Positions 1-13,329 are shown, counted from the first letter of the stretch. The stretch is DNA of 64,000 bases from Owenia fusiformis (GCA_903813345.2 CAIIXF020000009.1:8490030-8554029), one strand, 5' to 3'. Numbers and translations are program-made. The notes: generated by a model from the letters alone, not told the origin.

Positions 1-555
1 TATGTAGTAACATATTTGGATAAGATGTAGGGATCCGTAGGATGCAAATGGATTTTGACAGACCCAAACATACTTCCTGGTTTTGAATCTATGCCTCTAC
101 ACTTCATGATTGATTTATGACCCTAATCAGTGGCCTATACATCAATACAGTGCTGAATATAGGTCAACAAGATACTTTTGTGCATATAAATGTAATAACT
201 AAAACAGAATACTCATTTTGGAAAATTAGATGAATTCTTTTTTCTCATGGGGAGATCCCAATGCAGAGTGCATATGGTCCTTTACTTGAAGCGTTAGTAA
301 AAATTGATATGCATGGAATTTGAGGTAAAAAATGGATTGGTTACATTACTGATTGATCAGGTTTTTTCCACTTGCTTTTAGGAACGTCAACCTTGGGGAA
401 GATGTCTCCTCTTAGTAAAAGGAAGAAACAATGAACCCAGTATACAAAAGTCATGGTCTTCATCACTGTTTAACTGTGCATTTATTTATTCATTTATTTG
501 CCAACACTTTTATAACAGTGGCACATGGATTATTACCCAGTGCGGCTAGATACAA
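1..555. other. Intergenic, no gene seen
   Basis: AT-rich sequence without a convincing ORF, RNA gene or repeat structure. Confidence 0.5.
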
Positions 556-990
556 CTATACAGTATGAATAAAAATATACAAAGTCATGTATAATTTCTT
601 TAAAACAATGTTATATGTAATCATAGACATAAATCTCGGGGCTTGTACAATTGGATTATGGCGTTTTACAATGCTGTCAAATAATCTAAAATAGTCTTGC
701 CCCCATTTTGGAAAAGTCAATTTCTCCGTCAGATTACACTTGTTGATATTAGAAAATAAATCGGAGGGACATTGTTTACAAACACTGTAGAAGAAAGATT
801 CACGTTCTTCTTTAAAATGTTCACACAACAGCAACCTATGTTGTGAGTCTTCAGGTACATTCATACTACAAAGTTTACATTTGCCATCACTTTTGCTCCA
901 TACAGAGTAATTGGATTCAAGGCAAAAATTTGCCATAAATACAGTGGTTTTTATCAGGACAATATGTTTTCTTTCAAGTGAAGTCCCCAT
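556..990 (-). pseudogene. 3' tail of a non-LTR retrotransposon (LINE) ORF, fragment
   Basis: A 144-codon open stretch reads like the extreme C-terminus of a LINE reverse-transcriptase polyprotein. It has a zinc-binding pattern C-x2-C-x9-H-x4-C (CKLC...H...C at about residues 38-56), followed by the EER-x-SFF type helix seen after this motif in CR1-like elements. No reverse-transcriptase core lies upstream, so this would be a 5'-truncated copy, the usual fate of such elements. The first residues lie in a repeat (GGGACTTCACTTGAAAGAAA) that recurs near 1467 and 3127, so the reading frame's start is probably not genuine. The family assignment rests on the motif only. Confidence 0.5.
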
Positions 991-3148
991 GATAGTAAAA
1001 TATCAATCCAACTCTCTAAAAGAAATTGTGGATTAGGGCCCCACTTTGGCACTTTAAAAAAAATGTAAGGCTTATTTTCTAAAAAGAGGATCTTGTTTTT
1101 CTCAATTTAAACATATCGGAAGTCTCCTCTGCACTATATTAACAATTTCTGAAAAGGGGATGGGTATTGAAATGCGTTAAAGTTAAAAACCACATATCCC
1201 ATGTTATTTTCCCATAGGAAAAACTCGTGCTATCCATTGTTTTCAGTATACTTTTGGTCATCGAAAATTGATCTCTTCAAAACCAGACTTTCAATACCAT
1301 TCTATTTTTGAAGATGTTTTAGACCCCTTGTTGAATAATATTTTCATGCAATAAAAATCAGAAAAAGAAGATCCTCTTTTGAGTAAATAGGTTCAATATT
1401 TCGAAAAAATGTTGACATGGGGACATAATTTTTTGAATTGTTCGATTCATATTTTTATCATCATGGGTACTTCACTTGAAAGAAAACATATTCTTGTAAA
1501 AAAAACACTGTATTTATGCCCAGAAAGAACTCGGTTTCGATATTTTAATGTTTTACAGTAGGAGCTTGGAATAATTAACGTTTTTTGCACATTATGAAAA
1601 GTTGATAATAATGGCTTTGAAATTTGTAACATATTTTGCCTAAACTTGTAAACAAAGACATTTACCATTTCGCCCCTCAACATTCACTTCACAAAATTCA
1701 TAATTGTTTATTAAGATGAATTCATTTTGCGTCGTATATTTTATGTAGTGTACTCTGATATTGATTTGAAGTACTACTGATCTTTGTATTGTGTAAAGCG
1801 GTTCTTTGTTGTCGGGTTCTGTTCAACAAACATGATAAAAGACCAGGCATAGTGTGGCAAGTGATCTACAACAATTACTTTCTCAATTTAAATATGACAT
1901 TTCTCATTACACAGTATGTTTATGGTGTTTGAACTGCTTCTTTATTCGGTACATTAATATTCCATAAATACCAAATAAAACAAACAATTTACCAAACCTT
2001 TACCCAATCTATCGAATGTTTTTTTTTATTTTATCAAATGTAATAATCTATACAATTTATATCCGCTAAATAGTTTCACTTGTTCTTTGTATTGACATTC
2101 ACATTTGATATTTATACATGTATTTGTGTGATGCAGCGAATCAATTTGTTTTCCCTAACGCACGTATAATTCAATTAGTTATTTGTACATTCGGTATTTA
2201 AATTATTTATATTCGGTAAATACCGAATGCCACATTCGATAAATTTCGTTATTTTTCGATATCTTACGAGACTTTCAGTCACGTGATATATGTGTACGAT
2301 GTAGAATAGCTGCGCGGCCATTTTGCAAATCACGAAGTCACGTGACAAAATATCGAACAACAACGCAAGTTATCGAATATTACTTTATTGCATTCGGTAA
2401 ATAGCAAATTAGCTTTCGGTAAAATGCATTAACTATGTCATAGAAAAATAAACCATTTGGTAAATATAGGCAAACTCATTTCGGTAGGGTTCAAATAGAA
2501 ATTCAATATTGTGCATATAATGTGTTACTTTTAAGGAATACCATAACAATTTACGCAAAAAATATCATTTAACGAATGAAATATGTAATTTAATGCACAT
2601 AGTATTAAGTGATTGGCTATTTTGAAAACTTAATTTGCTGTAACAAACATATAAACGTTTTTACCGAATGGAAAAATGATTTAGCGAATATAAATGTTTC
2701 ATATATTGAATATATTTGAATTTAATGAATAAAGAAGCAAAAATAATGCCATATATGTTATCTTCAACATTTTGTTTTTCAAAATGTTGAACCCAATTAC
2801 TCAATAGAGGATCTTCTTTTTCTGATTTTTATTGCTTGAAAAGATTATTCAAAAAACTTTAAAGGTAGCATGGTATTGAAAGTCTAGTTTTGAAGATATC
2901 AATTTTCGATGACCTAAATTATACTAAAAACAATGGATTGCATGGGTTTTCCCAATGGGGAATAACATGGAATATGTGGTTTTAACTCCATCGTATTTCA
3001 ATACCCATGCCATTTCAGAAATTGTTAATAAAATGTAAAAGAAACTTTGATATAATTGAATAGAAAGTCACAAGGTAAGGTCCTTATCAATAATTCAGAG
3101 AGTTGGATTGTTATTTTTACTATCTCGGGGACTTCACTTAAAAGAAAA
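960..3148. repeat. Large diverged inverted repeat, arms 960-1382 and 2803-3148
   Basis: The left arm reads in reverse complement along the right arm. Shared blocks include the run around GAAGTCCCC, 'ATTAACAATTTCTGAAA', 'GGTCATCGAAAATTGAT' and 'AATAAAAATCAGAAAAAGAA'. The arms are diverged and contain small indels. A further direct fragment of the same repeat is at 24665-24770. The 1.4 kb between the arms has no gene. This may be one foldback DNA element or two copies of a repeat in opposite orientation. Confidence 0.65.
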
Positions 3149-3160
3149 CATATTATTTAC

Positions 3161-3956
3161 CCCCTATCACACCAAACTAGTTCTTACCCGTTCTTGCCAG
3201 TCCTACGAAAACGTCGTAAAGCGGGCTCAATCTGGCTGTGGTCGGGAAATATATCTGAAATAATTAGCTTCTTCGTCCTTAAACAGTCTTCAATACGTCC
3301 ATCTCGTTCGCAGTTCGTTCAGGTCGCACCACGTCGGTGTGCAACGTCGTAGAAGGCGTCCCTTAGTCTAGAATGTCAACATGACCTGATTACAGAACGG
3401 TATGGTCGCCATCTCGATTCAAAATTCAAAAATCACATTCCCGTCTGAGAACGTTCATAAAGTTCGTAAATAGACCTTAGAAAGTTGCAGCTACGTTCAT
3501 TCCGTTCACACACAGTTTAAAACCAGTTTTGAAGAACGCAGTGGCAACTTGTTTGGTGTGATAGCTATATTTTTGCTAACTCGTTCATAAGCAGTGTTAA
3601 ATACGTTCTTAATCAGTTTAAACCCGTTTGCAATTAGTTCTACCTCGTTCTCAACACGTCCTCAGAGAGTTCAACTCGTTGTTAAAAAGTCCCTAGTAGG
3701 ATTGAAGTACGACGGTTCCGTTCATAGTACGTCCAGCCCGTCGTTAGTACGTTGTCACTCGTTCTAATTGTAGAACATGACGACCACGAGAACATTTTGA
3801 GAATTGTCTATGTTCTAGAGGACCTACCCGTTCGAGTACGTTCGATGAAGTTTGTAAATAGATCCCAAACGGTTCATAGTAGGTCCAGTCCGTTCGTACA
3901 CAGTTGAAGCCCGTTTTCGAGAACGTAGTGAGAACTAGTTTGGTGTGATAGTAGGG
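3161..3956. mobile_element. TTAA-flanked non-autonomous element with a CGTTC-word interior
   Basis: The 796-bp insertion has inverted ends: the left starts CCCCTATCACACCAAACTAG and the right reads as CCCTACTATCACACCAAACT in reverse complement. It is flanked by TTAC (3157-3160, one change from TTAA) and TTAA (3957-3960). The paralogous site at 24779-24782 carries a single TTAA with the same flanks, which shows the empty target. TTAA duplication and CCC ends are features of piggyBac and some Kolobok elements. The interior encodes no transposase and is dominated by variants of GTTCGTA/CGTTC/ACGTCC words. An internal copy of the end motif (TTGTTTGGTGTGATAG) lies near 3549-3565. Confidence 0.85.
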
Positions 3957-4393
3957 TTAACAAAAAAACACCGTAGTCATGACCAGAAAGTACTCATGGC
4001 GAAAGATATGACTGTCCCAAATCACTTGCCATACAACACCCGGTCTTTTTAATTGACTTTCACTTTCGCGTTAAAACCCCTTTGGGATAAAGACATAACC
4101 TTGCAACAAAAGCCAGGAATAAGAAAAAGGAGTCAGTAGGAATACCAGCGCTATCTGGCTAGTTCCGTGTTCTGATAATACGTGATGGCAAGCAGTAGCG
4201 TGATTACATCTACATTCTTTTTCGTTTTAGCTAGTCAAGAAGAGGGTACATGTGTCACGACCCTCGTGTGGTAGCGTGGTTTGGGGGTCGCAAACAGAAT
4301 ACAGTCTAAGAATCAATAGTTTGATTTGATGTTTTCATTAACTTAGTTTCGGGACAAGTTCAAGTAAAAGTTGAAATGTGTATCCCTATTTAT

Positions 4394-4437
4394 GTGAACA
4401 ACATCCGTGTTCACAGTGAACAACATCCGTGTTCACA
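4394..4437. repeat. Perfect 22-bp tandem duplication with palindromic units
   Basis: Two exact copies of a 22-bp unit lie head to tail. Each unit begins GTGAAC and ends GTTCACA, so each can form a small hairpin. Confidence 0.9.
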
Positions 4438-5826
4438 GTATCATAACAAAATGTGATCAAATTGGGATAAATTTTGCGATGAAAATTTAGGGATAAATTA
4501 GGGATAAAATTTTAGGGATAAATTCTGGGATAAAAATAATTGGGATGAAGTGGGACAATTACGGGATAACAAAACCTGAATATAGACTAAGTAAGATTTG
4601 TCAGTTTTCAATGTAAGTTGTATGTCTCATAAAGGCGAATGGCAACAGACTCCAGTTTCTGAATGTGCCCAGTGTTCAGTTGTATCAAATAAGTATAATG
4701 TTAGGGTGTGAGTATAACCAGGTAGAAGTCTTAGCCACTGGGGGCTACAATGGACTTCGAGCTGTATATAAAGCTCACTGTTCACACTTAAAATGGGAGA
4801 TTTTGTAAGAATTAAAGTAGGGCTATTTCAAATCAAGAGTCTGTCAAACTCATCAGGGGATAATATTACTTGTACACCATTTAAACAAGCAAGTAAGAAA
4901 ACATTGGAAGTAAATGATGTTTGAGGTAACGACTTGGAACCAGGGTGAATGAAATTCTCACTAATATTCTCAATAAGACAAAGGTTAAATAAGAAAGTAA
5001 GATCCTGGATTGTACTTTAGCTTTGCACTATTGCATAGTTTCTGGGAAAATATATGTATGACTTATTGTGAGTGATTGTTATTCAAAGAAGCCCTTAGCA
5101 AATATGAGCTAAGATAAAGCTTAATGTTGCTTGAATGTTAGTATCACTTAAGTCACCTGGAATTTAGTCGGAATCTATTTTGAATCCAGAATCTACTTCA
5201 GATAAAATGAAAGGGGAATTTTCTAACATATATATAAATAATCGAACACAACAAGTGATATTCTGTGGATTTTCATATAATGTATAAAAACGACTCTATT
5301 TCTATTTACTAATCTACAGAAACATTACACAATTCAGTACTGTCGAGATGGTTTATCAAGTAAATAATCTCTCAAACCAAACATGCATATAACAGCACAG
5401 CTAATGGAAGTTCAGTTAAACAATTTGCAATAAAGCATAAAATGGGTCTTTTTCCAAAAATTGTAACTCAACAGTGCAATTTTATATCATCCCTGGTGGG
5501 GTTGAAATCAGCTCTCTATACTACTCACATGAAAAGTGGGACATCATTTTGCCACTATCAGACTATGGTACAATTGGCAAACAAATGGGAAACAGTATTT
5601 TAAAAGTATTCTAGTATCTATAATCAATGAATTAGAATGTGGTTAACATAGAATTAGACCAGACATGGAAAACTAGAAGGGGGGGGGTGTATTAAGTCCG
5701 AAATGGGCTTCGAATGACCATGACCCTTAAAAGTACTTCAATGATCAGTTGTTTGATAATGGTTCCATAAGCCCGGGATTTCACCTTTAAATTACCCAGA
5801 ATTTAACATACAAAGGAGTATTTCTA

Positions 5827-6302
5827 GTATCAAATCCAGAAATCTCCGGTCACTTTCTTTATCAGGAGAGCTGTCAACACATCTGATAAGAAGTGTTCTT
5901 AGCAGCTCTAGTGAAACTTGATGCTATGTTGGTCTAATACAAGATGCAGCCTACTTGTAAATAAAATACGTTATCCATGTACGTAATATATGGTTCAACA
6001 AAAAACAGCAACTAAAAAACAACAACTAAATATGAGAAACTTATGTGGTATATGCCATGTTTATGTGTCTGATCATATAATCTTCAAATTATCCATCAAT
6101 TTCTTAAGAAATTGGCGAAATTAAGGAAACCAGAAAACATATTTAATGAAAGGGCGGTGTTTATAGGCTGTATGAAATGCCCCTGCATTAACGCTCTCAT
6201 ATATGAGTTTTAAACAATAATTTAGTAGACTAAAGTGTTGATACGAAATCTCAGTAATAGTACCAGTTAGGAGATAAGGTGATGTCCGATTTAACATTAC
6301 GA
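5827..6302. mobile_element. Fragment of the mariner-like element at 13927-14927, opposite orientation
   Basis: The sequence matches the reverse complement of about 13955-14430, including 'AAATTGGCGAAATTAAGGAA' and 'GAGAGCTGTCAACACATC'. Neither terminus of the fuller copy is present, so this is a truncated relic. Confidence 0.75.
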
Positions 6303-6371
6303 TTGCTGGATATGTTAATAAAATTTACCCTGTGAACAAACTAAATACAGTCCCAAACTGGATGGGGGGAG

Positions 6372-6652
6372 GGGGATGTCGTATAGAGGTGTCTATGAAC
6401 CCCAGGAATTTGCAGTTGACTCTGGTTTAGAGCAAGTTACATAAGGTTCGTAAAGACCGTAACTTTTCGTACACCTTGTCAACTATTCCTAAACGATTCC
6501 CTGTGGGGATGTTGTATAAGAGGTTTCAAGGAAACCCGGGAACTTGCTTTCGACGCTGGTTAATAAGTTACATAGGTTCTTTAAGACAAAAACTCTGCGT
6601 GTAACTTTGCGTTAACCTTGTCAAATGTTCCTTAACAATCCCTGGGACAATT
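6372..6652. repeat. Diverged tandem duplication of about 135 bp
   Basis: Units at about 6372-6505 and 6506-6652 share GGGGATGT-GTATA, AAGTTACATA-GGTTC and CCTTGTCAA blocks in the same order. Confidence 0.65.
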
Positions 6653-7719
6653 TAAACATGGGATGTTCACAAGGCAAATAAATAAAATTAAGGAAAAAAA
6701 ATCAAGTGTACAGATACTTCTTTTCAAAGACTAAAACTCTGCAAAAATACAATTAAATCAAGTCAATTACCTTTACCAACTCGTACACCCAAGTTGGTTT
6801 ATCTGCGGCAATATAAATATCCAATTTTAGTGACGATTTAATGTTTAAAATTCCACAAAATGTTTTCCATGTCTGGCCGGCTTGAATTCGAATCATAAAA
6901 GCACAGAAAAAGACAATTCACTTAAATCGTGCTTATTTACTTAAATCAAGCTTAATAAGCCTCACTTTGGATTTTGAAACAAACCCAGACAACTGCCCTT
7001 TCTAAAAAGTTTGTAACATAACATTAAACATGAAACTGGGCCTAAAACATTCACATTAAAGTCTTATTATGAACAAAATATATATGTTGACATTAATCCT
7101 GTAAATAATATTACATTAAAAACACAAGAGAAGGTTAGTAAAAATAAATATAAATATAAATATAGAGTAAAATGATTAAACTCTAACCATACTTTAAGAG
7201 TATAGCCAAAGTAGAAATACTGACTACCCTTTTACAGAATAAGAATTATTTTATAACTCTTTAAATATTGAGTAACTAAAAGCACAATTGATAAAGTGAA
7301 GAGCAAAAAGTTGAACAAAGTGACAATCCTTCAAGGCAATTCCATTACCATGCTCAAAGTAATCTGAAGGATCGTCACACATGTATTTTTCCAGAAATTA
7401 TTGACGTTACATTATCTCGGTTTCGATGCTGATGTACATGTGTTTTTTAACCCAGCGATTGAGTCCGTTTAATTAAAAGGGAGAAGAAAAGTCAAATAAA
7501 TGTTACCCAGCTGCCACTTAAGCAAGTACTTGGTAACTTTTTGAGCCAAAACGGAAAAAAACAAAAATATACAAAACACAACACATGAAAGAATCAACTA
7601 AGAGCACAGACTGTTAAAAGAAAACCTCAATGTCCCAAACATGATACTAAAAACAAAAAATTGATAAGATTTCAGGACTAACCCCTAAGGGTTTGTACAA
7701 TCCAACTATTTAATACGAA

Positions 7720-10348
7720 TCATATAATTGGACTATCAAAACGAATATTATCCTTAGGTGGGCAACAGTTTTTCTTTGCATTGTTTTCATTTTCAGTAAT
7801 ATTCTCTTTTCCATTTCTCCCTGGAGTGATGAAAACATTATCATGTGACGTCATGGATGGATCCTCGTCAAAATAATGGAACGGTTTCAGATAAAAACTT
7901 AGTGAGTTCCCAGCAGTCATTGTAACTGGAATATCATTTGCGGGTGTTGGTAGGTGTTGCATTCCTACTGTGACCCATGCAACTAGATCCTAAAAATAAG
8001 TGAAATTTCAGTCAGTAGTATAACAATAAATTGTACGGTTATAGACTTCAATAGGCATATTTCTACCAACAGCGGATCCTCCAAAAGAAGAGGTGCTATA
8101 TTTAGTATTATGGGGGTGTCAATATAAATTCGCACATTTTAAAACTGTACATTGTATTTGCAGAAACATACCTTATCTGTGATGTTTTCATTGTCAGAAA
8201 TATACGAGTCAAAATTCAAAACTGGATCCAGTTGATCGAATGAATTGTAGATTGTCGAACTTGTGTCTTCGTCATCCTGAAAAACAGTGTAAGTAACGTA
8301 AGTAACGTGTAACATTTACTGTAAAAGTTTGCTGTACTTTTAGTGGAGAAACGTAATTCTGTATACGCTTGAGAAACGTTATACATTTATGAACTTACCT
8401 TAATTTGAAGTAGAAACGAGAAAAATACACTTACATGATGTCTGGTTACTGCTAATTGATATTTGGCCCAAGCGACCGATCCCATTTTAGACCATTTATC
8501 TGGAAACAAGAATTTGCTTGATCCTTGGTTGTCTAGATAATACGCTTTGTTGTATTTCAATTTACTCTGAGACGCAACCTTGTTGTAAAACGTGTAATAC
8601 TTAGGCTGAGAGTATTTAAACCTATATCTAGCTTGTTTTTCTGTGCTTTTGGCATTTGTTTTTAAGTATTGTTCGTATGTTTCATCCCGTATATTGTTTC
8701 CTACATTTAGAGTTGTTGGTCTTACTTTAACAGCGAGTGTTTCGTGTCTATTGGTTCTTCCTTTAGTGTCCATATCAACTTTGAAATTGAAAAGATGTTG
8801 GTGAAGCATGGCAAGAACATTATGATTTAACTGAAATCCATACTGGTCTTGTTTTGCTCTCTTTTTGTTTGTTGTAGGCTCAGTTGCTACATAACCAGAT
8901 GCCGCAATTTTGGTGCCTAACACTCCGTTTTGATAGAAAATAAAATCATAAATGTAATCATAATTGTCAATGGTTTGCATCGTTCTAAGAACTAATGCAT
9001 TGTTTGGCATACCAGCGTAGAATGCGTAACTTCCATCTAATGTATATTCATAATGGCGTTTCAAAGGTGGACCATCGATGTCCTCGAAGATGCAAAATGC
9101 GTTCGGAATCACTGTGCTCGTGCCATAATGGTAGTTGTATATGGTACTATTGAAATAGCTTGAACCTTTTGGACAGTCGACACCAGGAGCCATTGGGGAG
9201 ATAAAATGTCCATTAACGATCTCACTGTCCAGGACTACGTTTGCATCACGGCTAACTGGGTTATTGCCAGAATACAATAGCAAAATTTCCTGTAGGCTCA
9301 ACTCATATACGATTCTTTCTTTCCTAAATCGAATATCAAACAACTGTGGGCCCGTCGATTGTCGATTAGTAAACTCGAATTCCCAGTTCATATATTTGAT
9401 GCGACGCCCGTCAATGGAGTAGCGTCTGCCATCTTGAGGAAAGCAATCTGGTCCCCTCTTTCTACTCGACTCAGAGAACTCGTCTTCACGACGTCTTAGG
9501 GATGAGGAAAACATGTCAGCTATACTTGATTGTACTTTCACCTTAGTTATTGTGTCATTGTTATATTTTGTTATCAAATCATCAATGGAATCAAAAAACT
9601 GGTCATTGTACCAAATTTGGATGGTGTTCCATTTACTCGGATCGCGATCTGTCACATTCAACAACATTTGTAAGGGTAGAGGATACAAGCGGTCCAAACC
9701 GAGTGAAATGTCAAACTTACGTTTAAAATAAACCCACATGAAGCGATTCTTCTGGAATACATTCGTTCTAACAAGACTGAAAGTAATACAATCTTTAAGA
9801 CAGTCATATCCCATATCGTATCCATTGAAACTTTCTTGCATTAATAATTTAAGCTTCAGCCCCTCCTTTTGCATGAGTGTATCAACAGCTACGAAATCAG
9901 CAGGTGTGTAGAATGGACGATCTATAAATCGCAAGTCACTTCGACGCCATTTTGGTTTTTCTGTTCTGAAATGGTATGTTGGGTTAGGTAACGGTCCTAC
10001 CGTATATTCTGCTACCTCCTCAGGACTGACTAAGACAACGCTTGCTTCTCGAGTGGGCACTGGGCCATCATGATCAACATGGTTCAAAGCATCTTCCTTA
10101 CGAGTTGGTTTCTTCTCAATCACATATGCGAAAGTATCAGAAACAGTTGCTGTTGTTGATGGCACGGCATTTAATTCTTTTCCAATATAACGAATCACTT
10201 CATCTATTTCCGAAGTTGTTAGTTCACCAAATGTCGACGAAGATGTCCCAGGTGTAATATTAACATCTTCTAAACATATATTTCTATCAGATAGGCCGAT
10301 GTTTAAAACATGTGCAAGGAAAATTATCAAAAATCTTCGTTTCATCAT
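7720..10348 (-). CDS. Copper-containing (topaquinone) amine oxidase, copy A
   Basis: Secreted or membrane-anchored primary-amine oxidase: RCH2NH2 + O2 + H2O gives aldehyde, ammonia and H2O2. Exons are 8435-10348, 8172-8276 and 7720-7989, joined at GT-AG sites in phase 0 (introns 158 and 182 bp). The predicted protein is 762 aa, close to vertebrate AOC proteins. Residues 1-20 form a hydrophobic signal sequence or anchor. The catalytic Asp is about D374 (in VVLDSEIVNG), followed by the APGVDCPKG block. The topaquinone Tyr is Y463 in NYDY, copper ligands H516 and H518 are in LHQHLFNF, and the third is H685 in GMQHLP of exon 3, followed by YFDEDPS. All key residues are intact. The start is the first Met and is conserved in copy C (MMKRRF). 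Substrate preference cannot be read from sequence. Reading on past the first donor gives an artificial tail. Confidence 0.95.
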
Positions 10349-10462
10349 CTTCGATCAATGATTTCAATTGAGATATGAAATTGTGGTGCAATCATAATTG
10401 TAAATTGATTTTTCATTTAATGGCTTTCTAAATACATCGATAATGTACATAGCGATATTCGA

Positions 10463-13329
10463 TGTGATCATGAGAAATGATCGTAAGTTTTAGTTGGGAA
10501 GAATTAATTATTACGCTAGTTCACTATTCATTCGCATGTCGATTTTCACAAGACAATTAGAAACAAATGACAATGATTTAGAAAGTTCACTTTAGGGAAC
10601 GCTTACGTCACGAATCGACATTTTTGATATGTAGGATATAACTAGCTGAATTGAGAAACATCTAGTTTGTATTTGTATCCAAATATGACCACGTTTATGT
10701 AAGATTTCCCGTCAAAACCCGACATACGTAAAACATGATTTGGAGAATCCTGTCGTGTTTCACATTTTATTCTAAAATATCGTCAAAGAAAATAAAATTA
10801 GGACATGTACGTATTACGTCCGCAAAGTTTATATGCACTGAACACATCTTTTCTACATCCTTTTCACACCAACTTTACCAAAACATTGCACTGATTCATG
10901 AGACAAGGGTTCCGTACATTTTTAGATTGAGTGACTATTGGATGACAGATGCCATGTCGTTAAAATATTTTTTTGACACCCTTGGTATATGTTTCCCTTT
11001 TATCTCATATACCAGGTATGGTACCTTGACTTGTTTTTACAATTTGTCTAATTTTTCCCTTGGGTTTAGCATGCATGCTTAACCAGTTGCAGGTTGACGT
11101 AGTGACGTTTTTCCTGCATGTATCAAAACAGCAGGACAACCATTTACGTAATATTGGAGTACAATCAGCATATATCTAGAACTGAAATGTCCCTTTAACA
11201 TATTTCAAATCAAGATACCAATCCTTATTCTACTCGAGTGTACGTTATCAATTGAAACATATGATATTGATGTCGAGTCGAGTCCAGTAAGGCTGACGTA
11301 TTAGTTCAATCATAAAAATCATCTGCACCGGTGTAGAGACGTTTCTCTTGACACCATTATCTGCAGAGCGCTTCGCCGACGAACCCCTCTCTCTCAACGT
11401 TCCTATCACAAGACTTTTTTCCATGACCACCGGAAGTATTTTTATTACTATGCTTTGTTTCATTCTGAGATTTTTGTTTTAGTCGCTATAATTTCCGCTT
11501 TAGAGAAACAAATTTGTTTCTTGTCAGACTCGATCCCTTTTCCGGATTTCTGGTTTCACATCTCATAACTTTCGCTATTAAATTTGTTTCTTCTGATGTT
11601 TTTGAAGCTCTTGAAGTCTATATATATTTTTAGTGGTCTACCCCCGGTTTTATTTTTCGAAGAGGGGAAAAATCATCTCGCTTTTGTTGCCTCTATCGTC
11701 GCATGCGCATGCTTTATGTTTCTATAATGCTAGTTCGATTGGCGATATTTTCAATGAGGAACGTAATTTTATGCACATCATCTCTTGATTTTTTGATTTA
11801 TTTTATTCTCGGACATTGATTTGCAACGAATTACGTTTGACGAGGGCATCTCGAATCTTGCACATCAGATCGTAATGTATCTAGTAGATCAGATCGTAAT
11901 AATGAAATTAGAAAGTAATGATAAGCAAATAAACATCGTTGAAAAGCTATAAAATCTTTCATATTACAAATTAGAGATGCCTGTTTATGCTGTTCACCAT
12001 TGAGAATGATGCATTCATTGAAAAAGAAACTGAACCCAAACGTTAATAGACTTTATAATTGAAGCCAGCAATCCCCGGGAATGCACTGAACGAAACGCTA
12101 TTTACAGCGGTTGACACGTTTTGGGCTATAATGGTCTTCATAATGATTTTTGGAGTAAGAATCTTTCGGTAAATTATGTTTATGGAAGTTCCAAATAACT
12201 TATCATCTGCTTGCATGTAACGTATTTTTGTAAAGACGTATAAAATGGAAAAGGTACGCTGAACAAAGAGAAAACTCTTTAGCTGTTATCTTTTCATTGT
12301 CTATCGATTGATCTTTATGCGTAATTATCGGAAAACTGTTATGCATGTGTTATCAGTGTATTGGTAATCATATAAAATCAAATTAATCCATCTGTGATTT
12401 ATATAAATGACTAATTCACTGCTTTGAGTTCAATGGTATAACCATGTCGATTTTCACGCATGTCGATTGTCACAGTTTCAAACCATATTCGCTCATAGAT
12501 GGGGTCGTGCTGGTTATTTCGTAAAATGTTTTCGTTAAAAGAGAGTGGATATATTGTTTTCTTGAATAGTGTCCGTCTTTACACCAGAATGCTGCCCATG
12601 TGTGAATTACATCTTGGTAGTTTTTCACAAGAAAAATGATGAATTTTCAGAAATTTCCAGATAATGCTCATTATAATTCAATCACAATTATTATTATGAT
12701 TTGGAACATGCTGCTCTGATAAACTGAATCAAGGACTTGCTAACAGCATATAACCTATTTTTCTCGGATTCCCCTAATGCCGTGTGGGTGTGTTTAAACG
12801 ACCATGTCGATTTTCACAGAATAAATTTTACATTTACTTTATTTGGTCTATATAATCGGTAATATGTGGAGACAAAATACAGTGCTCTCATCACATTCTG
12901 AATGAATGTTATCTATGCCAGCATAACCAAAATTAAAAGATGCGACCATTTATTATTGAGATATGACATATTTTCAAAACCATTTATTATTGAGATATGA
13001 CATATTTTCAAAAGCGTGTTGTCCTGTTACATTGACAATTTCACGAAATTCACAACTTTGAAGCCAGATATCAACGCTACTTACAATCGAAACGATCAAA
13101 AAGTACGCTGACGTACTTCAGATAAAGGTTTTCTATTTTAAAATACATAAAATGATGAGCAAAAATAGGTTTAGTTTCAGCTTTGTTCAATTACATGAAA
13201 AAATGTCAATTTTTAACACTTATTTGTTGATACAATCTGGATGGTAATAACATAAAATATCTAAATGAGGGGTCTCTAAATTGTATTATTTAGTTTATCG
13301 TCATTGTCAAGTCTAAAGAATAAAATCAT
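10463..13329. other. Intergenic, no gene seen
   Basis: No coding or structural signal beyond a short tandem duplication and three near-identical occurrences of CATGTCGATTTTCAC (10535, 12443, 12803). A 115-codon plus-strand ORF at 10735-11082 has no recognisable domain and is treated as chance. Confidence 0.5.
12946..13013. repeat. Perfect 34-bp tandem duplication
   Basis: Two identical copies of a 34-bp unit starting CCATTTATTATTGAGATATG lie head to tail, consistent with a recent slippage or duplication event. Confidence 0.9.

Larger units (their letters stand above)
4157..7416. other. 3.3-kb block absent from the paralogous copy; no gene
   Basis: In the partner duplication the flanks are almost joined (near 24975-24985). 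This block is therefore either inserted here or deleted there. No clean terminal repeats or target duplication were found. It contains a short tandem duplication, a GGGATAAA-rich run at 4440-4580, a mariner-like fragment at 5827-6302 and a diverged duplication at 6372-6652. Confidence 0.6.
1592..10462. repeat. Segmental duplication, left copy (partner 24015-28512)
   Basis: Matching blocks in the same order and orientation link this region to 24015-28512: 1592-1900 with 24015-24310, 2803-2890 with 24665-24760, 3957-4155 with 24779-24975, 7417-7720 with 24985-25760, and the amine oxidase gene with 110 bp of upstream sequence. Matching stops near 10462 and 28512. Differences are an insertion at 3161-3956 and a block at 4157-7416 present only here, and an insertion at 25167-25660 present only in the partner. 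Confidence 0.85.

Noticed and set aside
10735-11082. 115-codon plus-strand ORF as a gene
   Set aside because: No domain, no splice context and unusual composition; consistent with chance.
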